A stretch of 64,000 nt of DNA from an uncultured Muribaculaceae bacterium. GTDB lineage: Bacteria; Bacteroidota; Bacteroidia; Bacteroidales; Muribaculaceae. This document shows, piece after piece, positions 31,187 through 39,250 of the stretch. The stretch covers positions 124,001 through 188,000 of the forward strand of contig CAJOFM010000004.1 of NCBI GenBank assembly GCA_905233915.1, read 5' to 3'. The position numbers and the translations under genes were made by a program. The notes beneath the pieces were generated by a model that was given only the letters and a program-made list of their open reading frames with translations, ran no database searches and was not told the DNA's origin. Within the stretch, counting starts at the first letter, position 1. Each line of letters opens with the position of its first letter.

Positions 31187-32323
31187 ATGAAGAAGATGAT
31201 ATTTGGCCTCATGGCCATGATGAGCGTGCTGGGCATGTCGGCACAGGGTATCTATGACATCACGGTAAAGGACGACCTGGGCAGGGACGTCTCGATGGCC
31301 GACTACAAGGGCAAGGTGCTGCTGATCGTGAATACCGCCACCCGTTGCGGATTCACGCCCCAATACGACGAACTGGAGGCGCTCTACGAGAAATACCATG
31401 CCCAAGGGCTGGAGATACTCGACTTCCCCTGCAACCAGTTTGGCGAGCAGGCTCCCGGTACCATCGAGGAAATCCACCAGTTCTGCACGGCCAACTTCAA
31501 TATCCAGTTCCCGCAGTTCGACAAGATTGACGTGAACGGTGCCAACGAGTCGCCACTTTTCACCTACCTGAAGGCCCGGAAGGGTTTTGGCGGTTTTGAC
31601 CTTAATGACCAGCGCGGCAAGTTCATGGACGAGATGCTGCGCAAGCGCGATGCCGACTACGACAAGAAGAGCGACATCAAGTGGAACTTCACCAAGTTCC
31701 TGGTCTCACGCGACGGCCGTGTCGTGAAACGTTATGAGCCCACCGACAAGATGACAGACGTTGATATCGACATCCAGCTTGAGGTGAATCCTGCCATAAG
31801 CAACATCATGGCCCGCCGCTCGGTGCGCAAGTATCTCGACAAGCCCGTGGAGCACGAGAAGCTGGAAGTGATCGTGCGCGCCGGCATCAATGCCCCCAGC
31901 GGCATGAACCGCCAGCCGTGGATCATCCGCGTGGTGGAAGACCAGCAACTAATTGCCGATGTGAACGAGGTGTTCAAGAAAGAGAACCCCGACCAGGTCG
32001 CCCGTGACCCCAACTTCAAGAACATGTTCCGCAATGCGCCCAACCTCATCTGTGTGTGCACGCCCGACGACGGTCGTGGTGAACTCGATGCAGGCCTGTT
32101 GGGCGAGAACATGATGCTGGCGGCGCAGGCAATGGGTCTGGGCACCTGCTGCCTGGGCGGTCCTGTGCGCTTCCTGAACACGAACCAGAAATGCAAATTC
32201 TTCCTTGACCGCCTCGACATCCCCGAGGGCTACAAGCTGAACTACATCCTTGCCATCGGCTATCCCGACGAGCAACCCGATGCCAAACCGCGTGACGCAT
32301 CCAAAGTGAAATACATCCAATAA
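31187..32323 (+). CDS. Secreted glutathione peroxidase-nitroreductase fusion
   Basis: The protein has 378 residues. After a signal peptide (MKKMIFGLMAMMSVLGMSAQ) comes a complete GPx domain (about 22-195) with peroxidatic Cys in NTATRCGFTPQY, DFPCNQFGEQ and KWNFTKFL. A nitroreductase domain follows (about 205-365) with RRSVRKYLDKPVEHEKLE, APSGMNRQPWIIRVV and GLGTCCLGGPV. There is no stop or frameshift between them. The fusion implies electron transfer from a flavin domain to a peroxidase, or two detoxifying activities in one periplasmic protein. Confidence 0.88.
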   Translation: MKKMIFGLMAMMSVLGMSAQGIYDITVKDDLGRDVSMADYKGKVLLIVNTATRCGFTPQYDELEALYEKYHAQGLEILDFPCNQFGEQAPGTIEEIHQFCTANFNIQFPQFDKIDVNGANESPLFTYLKARKGFGGFDLNDQRGKFMDEMLRKRDADYDKKSDIKWNFTKFLVSRDGRVVKRYEPTDKMTDVDIDIQLEVNPAISNIMARRSVRKYLDKPVEHEKLEVIVRAGINAPSGMNRQPWIIRVVEDQQLIADVNEVFKKENPDQVARDPNFKNMFRNAPNLICVCTPDDGRGELDAGLLGENMMLAAQAMGLGTCCLGGPVRFLNTNQKCKFFLDRLDIPEGYKLNYILAIGYPDEQPDAKPRDASKVKYIQ

Positions 32324-32336
32324 TCAATGAACTAAG

Positions 32337-32903
32337 ATGGTGAAAAGTTTTAATTCTAACGCGTGGATTGTTCCACAACCCGTGCTGATTATCGGCACCT
32401 ATGACAAAGACGGCAAACCCAACGCCATGAACGCGGCTTGGGGCGGACAGTGGGACATGAAGGAAATCATGATTTCGCTGGGCTCGCATGCCACGACCGA
32501 CAACCTCAAGGACAATGCGGAACTCACCGTCACCTTTGCCACAGCAGCGACAATGGTGGCTGCCGACTATGTTGGCATCGTGAGCGGACGCAACACGCCC
32601 GACAAGATGGAAAAGACGGGCTGGACCATCGAGAAGGCCCCCAACGTGAATGCGCCAGTCTTCAAGGACTTCCCCCTGACCCTGGAGTGCCGTGTGAAAG
32701 CAAAACTCGACGAAACAGCGACGGGCTACAACCTCGTGGCCGAAATCGTCAACATCCTGTGCGACGAGAAGTATCTGGCTGCCGACGGCAAGCCCGATGT
32801 AGAGAAGATGGAACTTATCACCTTTGATCCCGTTCATCACACCTACATCCAGTTGGGCAAGACGGTAGGCCAGGCATTTGCCGACGGCGCTCAACTCAAG
32901 TGA
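32337..32903 (+). CDS. Flavin reductase family protein (second copy)
   Basis: The protein has 188 residues and is clearly homologous over its whole length to the product of 4213-4779 (both have PQPVLIIGTYD, NAMNAAWGG.WDMKEI, SHATTDNL and TGWTIEKAPNVNAP). It binds FMN in a split barrel and may supply reduced flavin to other enzymes of this operon, such as the nitroreductase or the flavodoxin-like protein. It lies 13 nt after the fusion gene. Confidence 0.85.
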   Translation: MVKSFNSNAWIVPQPVLIIGTYDKDGKPNAMNAAWGGQWDMKEIMISLGSHATTDNLKDNAELTVTFATAATMVAADYVGIVSGRNTPDKMEKTGWTIEKAPNVNAPVFKDFPLTLECRVKAKLDETATGYNLVAEIVNILCDEKYLAADGKPDVEKMELITFDPVHHTYIQLGKTVGQAFADGAQLK

Positions 32904-32934
32904 GAAGAACAAGCAGGGAAAAACCATTGACGGC

Positions 32935-33753
32935 ATGAATAAATTTGTCAGCTTTCTCAAGCCCCTGATGCCGATACTTGCGGCAGCATACGGCATGGCA
33001 CTGATCTATGTCACTGCTATGCCGACTTGCAATGACTCGCTTGGTTTTGGCGGCGAGTTGCTGTCGTGGCTGCTGACATTGGCGGGAATCGGGCTGACGT
33101 TGTTCCTCGTTCAACGGGTAGAGCCGAAACTGTTCCCTGATGCCAGACAATTCCAGCTCAAGCGGCCAGTGACCCTTGTTTTTGTGGGGCTGTTGTTAAT
33201 CGCTCCGCTCTGGTTCTTAGTGAGGGAATACATCGTGTACGGTTTCACGAGCCTTGTCCACTCCGTGCAGTTGGAGCCGCTGACCTGCACGACTCCAGAA
33301 CTGCGTGAGGACTTGGTGGCCGGCGTCCATGCCGTGTTGCTGGCGCCCGTACTCGAGGAACTGTGTTTCAGGCAAATGGCGATTTCACCCTTCCACAGCC
33401 GGCGTGCGCAGGTAATTGTCTGTGTGTTGATGGCCGTCTTGTTTGGGATGTTCCATGTGCGCAATTTCCTTGGGGCTTTCATTGATGCCTTGTTCTATGG
33501 AGCGATATTCATCTGCTCGCGAAACATCTGGAACAGCGTGGCACTCCATGCCAGCTGCAATCTGACGGCAACGCTGCTTGCGGTTTATTGCTGGTTGGGC
33601 CTTGGTGACTTGCAGGTGGCGAAAACGCCAGTCATCATGATGACTGATGCCAAAGTTGTTATCGTCAGCATAGTCTTGGCCATTGTGGGGCTTTTGCTGA
33701 TCAATACTAAGAGAAGAAAACATCATAACGAACAAAAAACTATACCATCATGA
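32935..33753 (+). CDS. CPBP family intramembrane protease
   Basis: The track ORF begins at 32878, overlapping the upstream gene; the ATG at 32935 (MNKFVSFLKPLMPIL, 272 aa) is preferred. CPBP motifs are present: APVLEELCFRQMAI (Glu-Glu), LFGMFHVRN (His) and ALHASCNL (His). About seven membrane segments are expected. It ends with ATGA overlapping the flavodoxin-like gene. Its presence in a redox operon is unusual and may reflect processing of a membrane or secreted partner. Confidence 0.82.
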   Translation: MNKFVSFLKPLMPILAAAYGMALIYVTAMPTCNDSLGFGGELLSWLLTLAGIGLTLFLVQRVEPKLFPDARQFQLKRPVTLVFVGLLLIAPLWFLVREYIVYGFTSLVHSVQLEPLTCTTPELREDLVAGVHAVLLAPVLEELCFRQMAISPFHSRRAQVIVCVLMAVLFGMFHVRNFLGAFIDALFYGAIFICSRNIWNSVALHASCNLTATLLAVYCWLGLGDLQVAKTPVIMMTDAKVVIVSIVLAIVGLLLINTKRRKHHNEQKTIPS

Positions 33754-34394
33754 AGAAGATTATCATTATTGACGGAGGTCCGAGAAAGATTTTCAACACG
33801 GCCTCGATGTTACAGAAATTCGCCGAGGGCGCAACCGCAGTGAGCAATGAGATTGAAGTCAAGACCGTTCGACTGTATGACCTCGACTACAAGGGCTGCA
33901 TGTCGTGCATGGCCTGCAAAATCAAGGGCCGGGCATCTAACGTCTGCAAGTTCAAGGATGCCCTAACACCCGTACTGGAAGAGATTGCACAAGCCGACGG
34001 CCTGGTAATGGGCTCGCCGATTTACTTTGGTGACGTGACGGGCCAGATGCGCACCTTCCTGGAGCGCCTGGCATTCCCCTGGCTCTCCTACAACGACTAC
34101 AGCATGACGGCACCCAAACGCATGCCCGTGCTGCTGGTCGAGACCATGAACGGAACGCCCGAACGGAACAATAGCCAGGGCTATGGCTCGATGGAGTATT
34201 GCATCAAGGCCGCCCTGGGTGAGCCCGAGCGCCTCATTGCCTACAACACCTATCAGGTGAAGAACTACGCCAACTTCGAGCTGGCAGGATTCTCCGAGGA
34301 AGCCAAGCGCAAGTATCGCGACGAGCATTGGGAGCAAGACCTGCAGGCCGCCTACGACGCAGGCCAACGCATGGCCGAAAAGATTTTGGGATGA
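33750..34394 (+). CDS. Flavodoxin-like NAD(P)H-dependent oxidoreductase
   Basis: The protein has 214 residues. The phosphate-binding start IIIIDGGPRKIFNTASMLQKF and the FMN-contacting segment GLVMGSPIYFGDVTGQMRTFLERL define the NADPH-dependent FMN reductase/flavodoxin-like fold. The CMSCMACKIKG segment is the Cys-rich loop seen in many anaerobe members (iron-sulfur flavoprotein-like). It overlaps its neighbours on both sides by 4 nt, so translation is coupled within the peroxide operon. Confidence 0.85.
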   Translation: MKKIIIIDGGPRKIFNTASMLQKFAEGATAVSNEIEVKTVRLYDLDYKGCMSCMACKIKGRASNVCKFKDALTPVLEEIAQADGLVMGSPIYFGDVTGQMRTFLERLAFPWLSYNDYSMTAPKRMPVLLVETMNGTPERNNSQGYGSMEYCIKAALGEPERLIAYNTYQVKNYANFELAGFSEEAKRKYRDEHWEQDLQAAYDAGQRMAEKILG

Positions 34395-34678
34395 TATTCC
34401 ATTCACTAAAAAATGCAGTTTCACAACTCTGGCACAGGTTGAAGACCTGGCTGCAGTCGCTTTCCTTCAGGACCGGCGTTATTGTGCTGTTGTGCTGCAT
34501 ACCGTTCTATATACTGTCCTTTGCCCAAATGCTGTTGCCCATCAGCGTTTCGGCAAAGGGCATATTATGGACTATCCTCTTCGGCCTGGCCAAGACCTGC
34601 CAATACGGAGGCCTGACCATCCTCGGCGTCGAGGGCTACAAACGCCTAAAAAACAAACTCAAACGTAAAAGCCCCTGA
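34391..34678 (+). CDS. Small membrane protein, last gene of the peroxide operon
   Basis: The ORF track starts at 34328, but the ATG at 34391 overlaps the flavodoxin-like stop by 4 nt (ATGA) and gives 95 residues. An amphipathic N-terminus (LKNAVSQLWHRLKTWLQS) is followed by two membrane segments (TGVIVLLCCIPFYILSFAQMLL and ILWTILFGLAKTCQYGGLTIL) and a basic tail (KRLKNKLKRKSP). No known family recognised. Confidence 0.6.
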   Translation: MIFHSLKNAVSQLWHRLKTWLQSLSFRTGVIVLLCCIPFYILSFAQMLLPISVSAKGILWTILFGLAKTCQYGGLTILGVEGYKRLKNKLKRKSP

Positions 34679-34850
34679 TTCCCGATTTGTAAATAGTAAT
34701 TGAAAAGCACACTATGCGGAACGGAGCGTTTGCCTTTTTGGAACAAGTCTTTTGCCATAATCTTTGTGCGGTATCAAAGATTTAAGTAAATTCGCAGCGA
34801 ATCTCTATTCATGGGAGGAGATTGCGAATATAATCAAAATGTAAAGATAT

Positions 34851-35444
34851 ATGGAAAGTCAAATTACAAGGGGAGCAGCTTGGGAGCTGCTGAGACAATA
34901 CAATAAAGACCCGTTTCACCTGCAGCATGCGCTGACGGTGGAAGGCGTCATGCGCTGGTATGCCGGGCAACTTGGGTTTGCCGACGAAGTGGATTTCTGG
35001 GGTATGGTAGGACTGCTGCATGACATCGACTTTGAGCAGTATCCCGAGCAGCATTGCATCAAGGCGCCTGAACTGCTGCGTGCTGGGGGCGTGAGCGAAG
35101 ACATGATTCACGCCATCTGTAGTCACGCCTATGGCATGCACGTGGATGTGAAGCCAGAACACCTGATGGAGAAGGTGCTCTTCGCTACCGATGAGCTGAC
35201 CGGACTGATCTGGGCTGCTGCTCTGATGCGCCCGTCGAAGAGCGTCCAGGACATGGAACTGAAGTCTCTAAAAAAGAAGTACAAGACAAAAGCATTTGCC
35301 GCCGGCTGTTCCCGCGAGGTGATTGAACAGGGAGCTGAAATGCTGGGATGGCCATTGGAAGAGGTGCTGCAAAAGACCCTCGACGCCATGAGGGATTGTG
35401 AAGCCCGGGTGGCAAGTGAGATGGATGTCATCCTCAATGGATGA
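34851..35444 (+). CDS. HD-domain phosphohydrolase-like protein
   Basis: The protein has 197 residues. The HD metal-binding pattern is seen as LQHALTVEG (His), GLLHDIDFEQYPEQH (His-Asp), ICSHAYGMH (His) and FATDELTGL (Asp). Relatives hydrolyse nucleotides or other phosphate esters, but the substrate of this HD subgroup is not known. It stands alone: 172 nt after the peroxide operon and convergent with mnmE. Confidence 0.8.
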   Translation: MESQITRGAAWELLRQYNKDPFHLQHALTVEGVMRWYAGQLGFADEVDFWGMVGLLHDIDFEQYPEQHCIKAPELLRAGGVSEDMIHAICSHAYGMHVDVKPEHLMEKVLFATDELTGLIWAAALMRPSKSVQDMELKSLKKKYKTKAFAAGCSREVIEQGAEMLGWPLEEVLQKTLDAMRDCEARVASEMDVILNG

Positions 35445-35573
35445 ATTCTCACCCATTAAACCTGCCCATAACACATTTTTGACAAAGCAACAAACTCTTC
35501 CATATCTTTACAGCGCTTATAACTGGTATATTCTTGATTTTTTCGGTATACGTTAACGATATTATTCACAAAT

Positions 35574-35604
35574 AAGTAAACCGCTAATTTATAGCGGTTT
35601 ACTT
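35574..35604 (-). terminator. Hairpin after mnmE
   Basis: A 13-bp perfect stem (AAGTAAACCGCTA / TAGCGGTTTACTT) has a 5-nt loop. It lies between convergent genes and is the probable end of the nuclease-mnmE transcript. T residues after it on the minus strand are few. Confidence 0.55.
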
Positions 35605-35606
35605 CA

Positions 35607-35636
35607 AGTTGTTCAGAGTTGTTCGGAGTTGTTTCT
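35607..35636. repeat. Three 10-bp tandem units, AGTTGTTCRG
   Basis: AGTTGTTCAG, AGTTGTTCGG and AGTTGTTTCT follow each other in phase between the mnmE stop codon and the hairpin. In transcript sense the array reads as repeated AACAAC. Similar AACAAC-rich stretches follow glnA and fucP. Confidence 0.8.
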
Positions 35637-35642
35637 AAGACT

Positions 35643-37040
35643 CTATTTGCCGATGCAGAAGTGGGTGAAGATTTCTGAGAGGATGTTGTCGGTGGTGATT
35701 TCGCCGGTGATTTCACCGAGCCAGTGGAGGCATTCGCGGGTGTCCTGGTCGAGGAGGTCACCCGTGAGGCCGCTTTCAAGGCCGTCAATGGCGCGGGCAA
35801 TGGCGGCACGGGCACGGGTCAACGCCTGGTAATGGCGGGCGTTGGTGACGATGACGGCGTCGCTGTCCACCTCGGGAAGTGCGGCATTTTCGACAATGAG
35901 AGTGCGCAGGGCTTCGACGTCGCTGTCACTTTTGGCGCTGATGGTGACAACGGGTGTGCACTCTGGCAGGAGTTCGTTCAGCTCACTCATCGTGGCGACA
36001 TCGTCGTCGAGGTCAATCTTATTGAGCACGACGATGAGTCGTTTACCCTCACAACGGGCGATGATATCATGTGCCATACTGATGTCGGCGCTGGTGACGT
36101 CAACTACCCAGAGCACGACATTGGCCTTGTCGATAGCTTGCCAGGTGCGCTGGATGCCCATCTGCTCTACTGTGTCGCTCGACTGGCGGATACCTGCGGT
36201 GTCGATGAAACGGAACAATGTGCCGCCCATGATGACGGTGTCCTCGATGGTGTCGCGCGTGGTGCCATGGATGTTGCTCACCAGGGCGCGGTCGTCACCC
36301 AGCAAGGCGTTGAGCAGGGTGGATTTGCCTGCATTGGTCTGTCCCACGATGGCAACGGGCATGCCGTTGCGGATGGCGTTACCGTCGCGGTAACTGTCGG
36401 CCAGGCGGCTGATGAGGGTGTGGATTTCACGCGCCAGGGCAGTTACCTCACCACGGTCGGCAAAGGTCACGTCCTCCTCGCTGAAGTCCAACTCCAACTC
36501 TATTAACGACACAAAGTGCAGCAACTTTTCCCTTAAGCCGCGCAACTCGTCGCTGTAGCGGCCACGCATCTGGTTCATCGCCACATGGTGGGCAGCGCGG
36601 GACTGTGCCTCGATAACATCGGCTACCGCCTCGGCCTGCGACAAGTCCATGCGGCCGTTGGCAAAGGCACGGCGCGTGAACTCGCCCGCCGTGGCATGCC
36701 TGCAACCGGCATCGATGAGCGTCTGGATAACCTGTTGCTGAATCCATGTCGAGCCATGACAAGCCAGTTCCACCACATCCTCGCCCGTGAACGAGTTGGG
36801 AGCCTTGAAGACGGTCAGCACCGCCTGGTCCAGCACCTCACCCGAACCATCCACGACGTTGCCCAGATGGACGGTGTGTGTAGCCATGTTGGCCAACGGT
36901 TTGCCCTGCCAGCAGCGCTGCACGATGTCAAGCGCCTGGGGGCCACTCACACGAATAACAGCAATGCCGCCACAGCCTGATGGGGTCGAGACAGCGCAGA
37001 TGGTGTCGCTACCAATATTTGTCAAATCAAGTGTATTCAT
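35643..37040 (-). CDS. mnmE: tRNA modification GTPase MnmE
   Basis: The protein has 465 residues. The N-terminal folate-binding domain begins DTICAVSTPSGCGGIAVIRVSG. The G domain (about 225-385) has GQTNAGKSTLLNALLG, the switch GTTRDTIED, DTAGIR and NKID. The C-terminus is the invariant CIGK. With MnmG it installs the 5-carboxymethylaminomethyl group on U34 of certain tRNAs. It overlaps the upstream nuclease gene by 4 nt. Confidence 0.97.
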   Translation of the reverse strand: MNTLDLTNIGSDTICAVSTPSGCGGIAVIRVSGPQALDIVQRCWQGKPLANMATHTVHLGNVVDGSGEVLDQAVLTVFKAPNSFTGEDVVELACHGSTWIQQQVIQTLIDAGCRHATAGEFTRRAFANGRMDLSQAEAVADVIEAQSRAAHHVAMNQMRGRYSDELRGLREKLLHFVSLIELELDFSEEDVTFADRGEVTALAREIHTLISRLADSYRDGNAIRNGMPVAIVGQTNAGKSTLLNALLGDDRALVSNIHGTTRDTIEDTVIMGGTLFRFIDTAGIRQSSDTVEQMGIQRTWQAIDKANVVLWVVDVTSADISMAHDIIARCEGKRLIVVLNKIDLDDDVATMSELNELLPECTPVVTISAKSDSDVEALRTLIVENAALPEVDSDAVIVTNARHYQALTRARAAIARAIDGLESGLTGDLLDQDTRECLHWLGEITGEITTDNILSEIFTHFCIGK

Positions 37041-37918
37041 CGACGTGGGTAATAAGCGGGCCAGTCCTTAATGTTTTCCTTACTCTCGATGACGTCCTCC
37101 ACCTTGTCTTCAAGGGCCGCGAGGAAGTCATAGCCTGTGAGTGCCTCCACCTTGTCGATGGTGGTGGCATAGTTGGTCCAACTATTGGGCATTTTCTTGT
37201 TCTCCATCACAAAGGCGATGGCACGGTTCTGCTTGGGCGAATAGATCACCTTGAAGAAGCTCTCGGGCACGGCGATGTCGTCATACTTGCCGATGCGTTC
37301 CAATTTGTCCGAGAAGATGGGACCCGTGAAGATGATGAGGCGTCCAGCCGTGCGCGACCACTTGTGCACCGCTTCCTCGACATGGCGCCACTCGCCGTCG
37401 TTCATCTCATCGAGCTGCGGGCAGATGTTGGTCATCAGGAAGCACTGTTCCATGGCCGTCTTGTTCCAGCGCATGTCCATTGCCGGCGCCATGTGTCCAC
37501 GGGTGTAGCCGCTCTCCTTGTATTCCCACCAGTCGGGGCAACCCTTCACGTTATGGTCGCGTTCAAACTTGTAGTCGGCACGGTTCTCGGCATCCTTTGA
37601 GTCGGCCATCGAGGTCATGGTACTCGTCAACTCATAGGCAACGCAGTTGGGCACACGGTAGTACTTGTTGAAGTACACCGTAATGGCCTTGTAGCGCACC
37701 GTCTGGTTGTCGAGCCGTTGGGGCAGTTTCACATCAAGCAATGAGGCATCACCCGTTGACTGGTATTCCTTGCCCTCGTCCTGGGACTTCCGGGCGGGCA
37801 ACTCGTCATTATAGGCACTCTTGTAGAACGAGTTCTTCTGGTAGCCATGATACCCTGCCAGTGCCAGCAGTACAACGGCTAACACGTAATACCAACTCTT
37901 TTTCTGTCTTTTTTTCAT
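37037..37918 (-). CDS. Secreted DNA/RNA non-specific endonuclease (NUC family)
   Basis: The protein has 293 residues with an N-terminal membrane or signal segment (SWYYVLAVVLLALAGYHG). The beta-beta-alpha metal nuclease motif appears as YTRGHMAPAMDM, corresponding to the DRGH of Serratia nuclease-type enzymes with Thr in place of Asp, followed by the metal-binding Asn in LMTNICPQL. It would cut nucleic acids outside the cytoplasm. It is the first gene of a two-gene unit with mnmE, an arrangement without an obvious functional reason. Confidence 0.85.
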   Translation of the reverse strand: MKKRQKKSWYYVLAVVLLALAGYHGYQKNSFYKSAYNDELPARKSQDEGKEYQSTGDASLLDVKLPQRLDNQTVRYKAITVYFNKYYRVPNCVAYELTSTMTSMADSKDAENRADYKFERDHNVKGCPDWWEYKESGYTRGHMAPAMDMRWNKTAMEQCFLMTNICPQLDEMNDGEWRHVEEAVHKWSRTAGRLIIFTGPIFSDKLERIGKYDDIAVPESFFKVIYSPKQNRAIAFVMENKKMPNSWTNYATTIDKVEALTGYDFLAALEDKVEDVIESKENIKDWPAYYPRR

Positions 37919-37937
37919 CTCTCATCAATTTCTCGCT

Positions 37938-37979
37938 GCAAAGTTAAATAAAAATCATTGATATTTTATGTAACTTTGC
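37938..37979. promoter_or_regulatory. Near-palindromic divergent promoter (nuclease / isomerase-like gene)
   Basis: GCAAAGTTA at 37938 and TAACTTTGC ending at 37979 are the ends of a 42-bp near-palindrome with an AT-rich middle. Each end contains a TAACTTTG -7 box pointing outward, for the nuclease-mnmE unit on the minus strand and the isomerase-like gene on the plus strand. Confidence 0.65.
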
Positions 37980-38014
37980 AGCATGAATCATTGTTGTTAA
38001 ACCCGGATTTTATC

Positions 38015-39250
38015 ATGATGAAACTGAATTTGATCACTTTCGCCTCGTCGCTGGCAACCCGCGAGTCGATTTTCACCGACCACCACGAGTTGCTTGACGC
38101 CATCAATGAGAAATATGACGTGCGTTACATCTTCCCCGAGGAACTGGACAAGCCATTGCCTGCAGGCGCCACGATGGTACTCGTGGGCAGCGGTGGTGTC
38201 GAGGAAATGGTCAAGGCCCACATTGACCGCCTGCCGACCTATGTCGTGCTCATTGCCGACGGACTGAAGAACTCGCTTGCCGCCTCGCTCGAGATCCTGT
38301 CATGGATGCGACATGAGGGGCGACAGGGACGCGTGCTCCACGGGCCAACAAGTTTCATCATGCAGGGCATCGAGAACTACGCCCAGGCCCAAGATGTCAT
38401 CGACAAGCTCAGCGGCAAGCGCGTGGGCGTCATCGGCAAGCCCTCAGGGTGGCTCATCGCCAGCAACGTGGACTATGCCGCCATGCACAATCGCTGGGGC
38501 ATCACCATGGTGGATGTGCCGCTTGACGAGGTGGTCAAGGGCTACGAGGCTATCACCGCCGACGAGGTACAGGACATCACCGATGAGTTCATCAAGAAGG
38601 CCTTCGGCATCCGGGAACCGTCGCGCGACGAGGTGGTCAAGGCCATGCGACTCTATCGCTCGGTCAAGGGCATTGTGGAACGTTACCGCCTGGACGCTTT
38701 CACGCTCAACTGCTTTGACCTCATCCCCACAACCCGCACCACGGGTTGCGTGGCACTCGCCCTGTTAAACCAGGAGGGCATCCCTGCCGGCTGCGAGGGC
38801 GACGAGCAGACGCTGCTCACCATGCTGGCCGTGCAGGCTGCCACAGGCGAAATGACCTTCATGGCCAATCCGTCCAAGATTCTGGACAACGCTGCCCACG
38901 AGATGGTGTTTGCCCACTGTACCATTGCCCCCGCCATGGCCGACTTCTACATCGTGCGCGACCACTACGAGTCGCTGAGCGGTGTCGCCGTCGAGGGCAT
39001 CTTTGAGCCGATGGACATGACTGTGGTCAAGTGCGGCGGAGCCGGCATGGAGCGCTATTTCATCAGCAAGGCGCACCTCATCGAGTGCACCACCAATCCC
39101 AACATGTGCCGCACTCAACTGCACCTGCGTCTCGACGAGCCGCTGGACTATTTCCTGGAGCGCAGCATCGGCAACCACCACGTCATCGTGCGCGGCGACC
39201 ATGTTGAAAAATTGGTGACAGTTTTTCAACAGCTCAATGCTAAATGTTGA
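38015..39250 (+). CDS. Sugar isomerase-like protein (fucose/arabinose isomerase fold)
   Basis: The ORF is open from 37958, but the -7 box at 37971-37978 places the transcript start later, so the ATG at 38015 is used (411 aa; 38018 is also possible). The sequence resembles L-fucose/L-arabinose isomerase-like proteins: a Rossmann-like N-terminal region (GATMVLVGSGGVEEMVKAHIDRL), GKRVGVIGKPSGWLIAS, and a C-terminal region with Glu and His residues (AHLIECTTNPNMCRTQLHL). The typical isomerase metal ligands cannot be confirmed by eye. It overlaps the Kdo-kinase-like gene by 7 nt. Confidence 0.6.
   Translation: MMKLNLITFASSLATRESIFTDHHELLDAINEKYDVRYIFPEELDKPLPAGATMVLVGSGGVEEMVKAHIDRLPTYVVLIADGLKNSLAASLEILSWMRHEGRQGRVLHGPTSFIMQGIENYAQAQDVIDKLSGKRVGVIGKPSGWLIASNVDYAAMHNRWGITMVDVPLDEVVKGYEAITADEVQDITDEFIKKAFGIREPSRDEVVKAMRLYRSVKGIVERYRLDAFTLNCFDLIPTTRTTGCVALALLNQEGIPAGCEGDEQTLLTMLAVQAATGEMTFMANPSKILDNAAHEMVFAHCTIAPAMADFYIVRDHYESLSGVAVEGIFEPMDMTVVKCGGAGMERYFISKAHLIECTTNPNMCRTQLHLRLDEPLDYFLERSIGNHHVIVRGDHVEKLVTVFQQLNAKC

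Noticed and set aside
34328-34390. Longer N-terminus for the 95-residue membrane protein
   Set aside because: It would overlap the flavodoxin-like gene by 67 nt; the ATG at 34391 gives the usual 4-nt overlap.
37958-38014. Upstream extension of the isomerase-like protein
   Set aside because: The probable -7 box lies inside it, so it cannot be in the mRNA.
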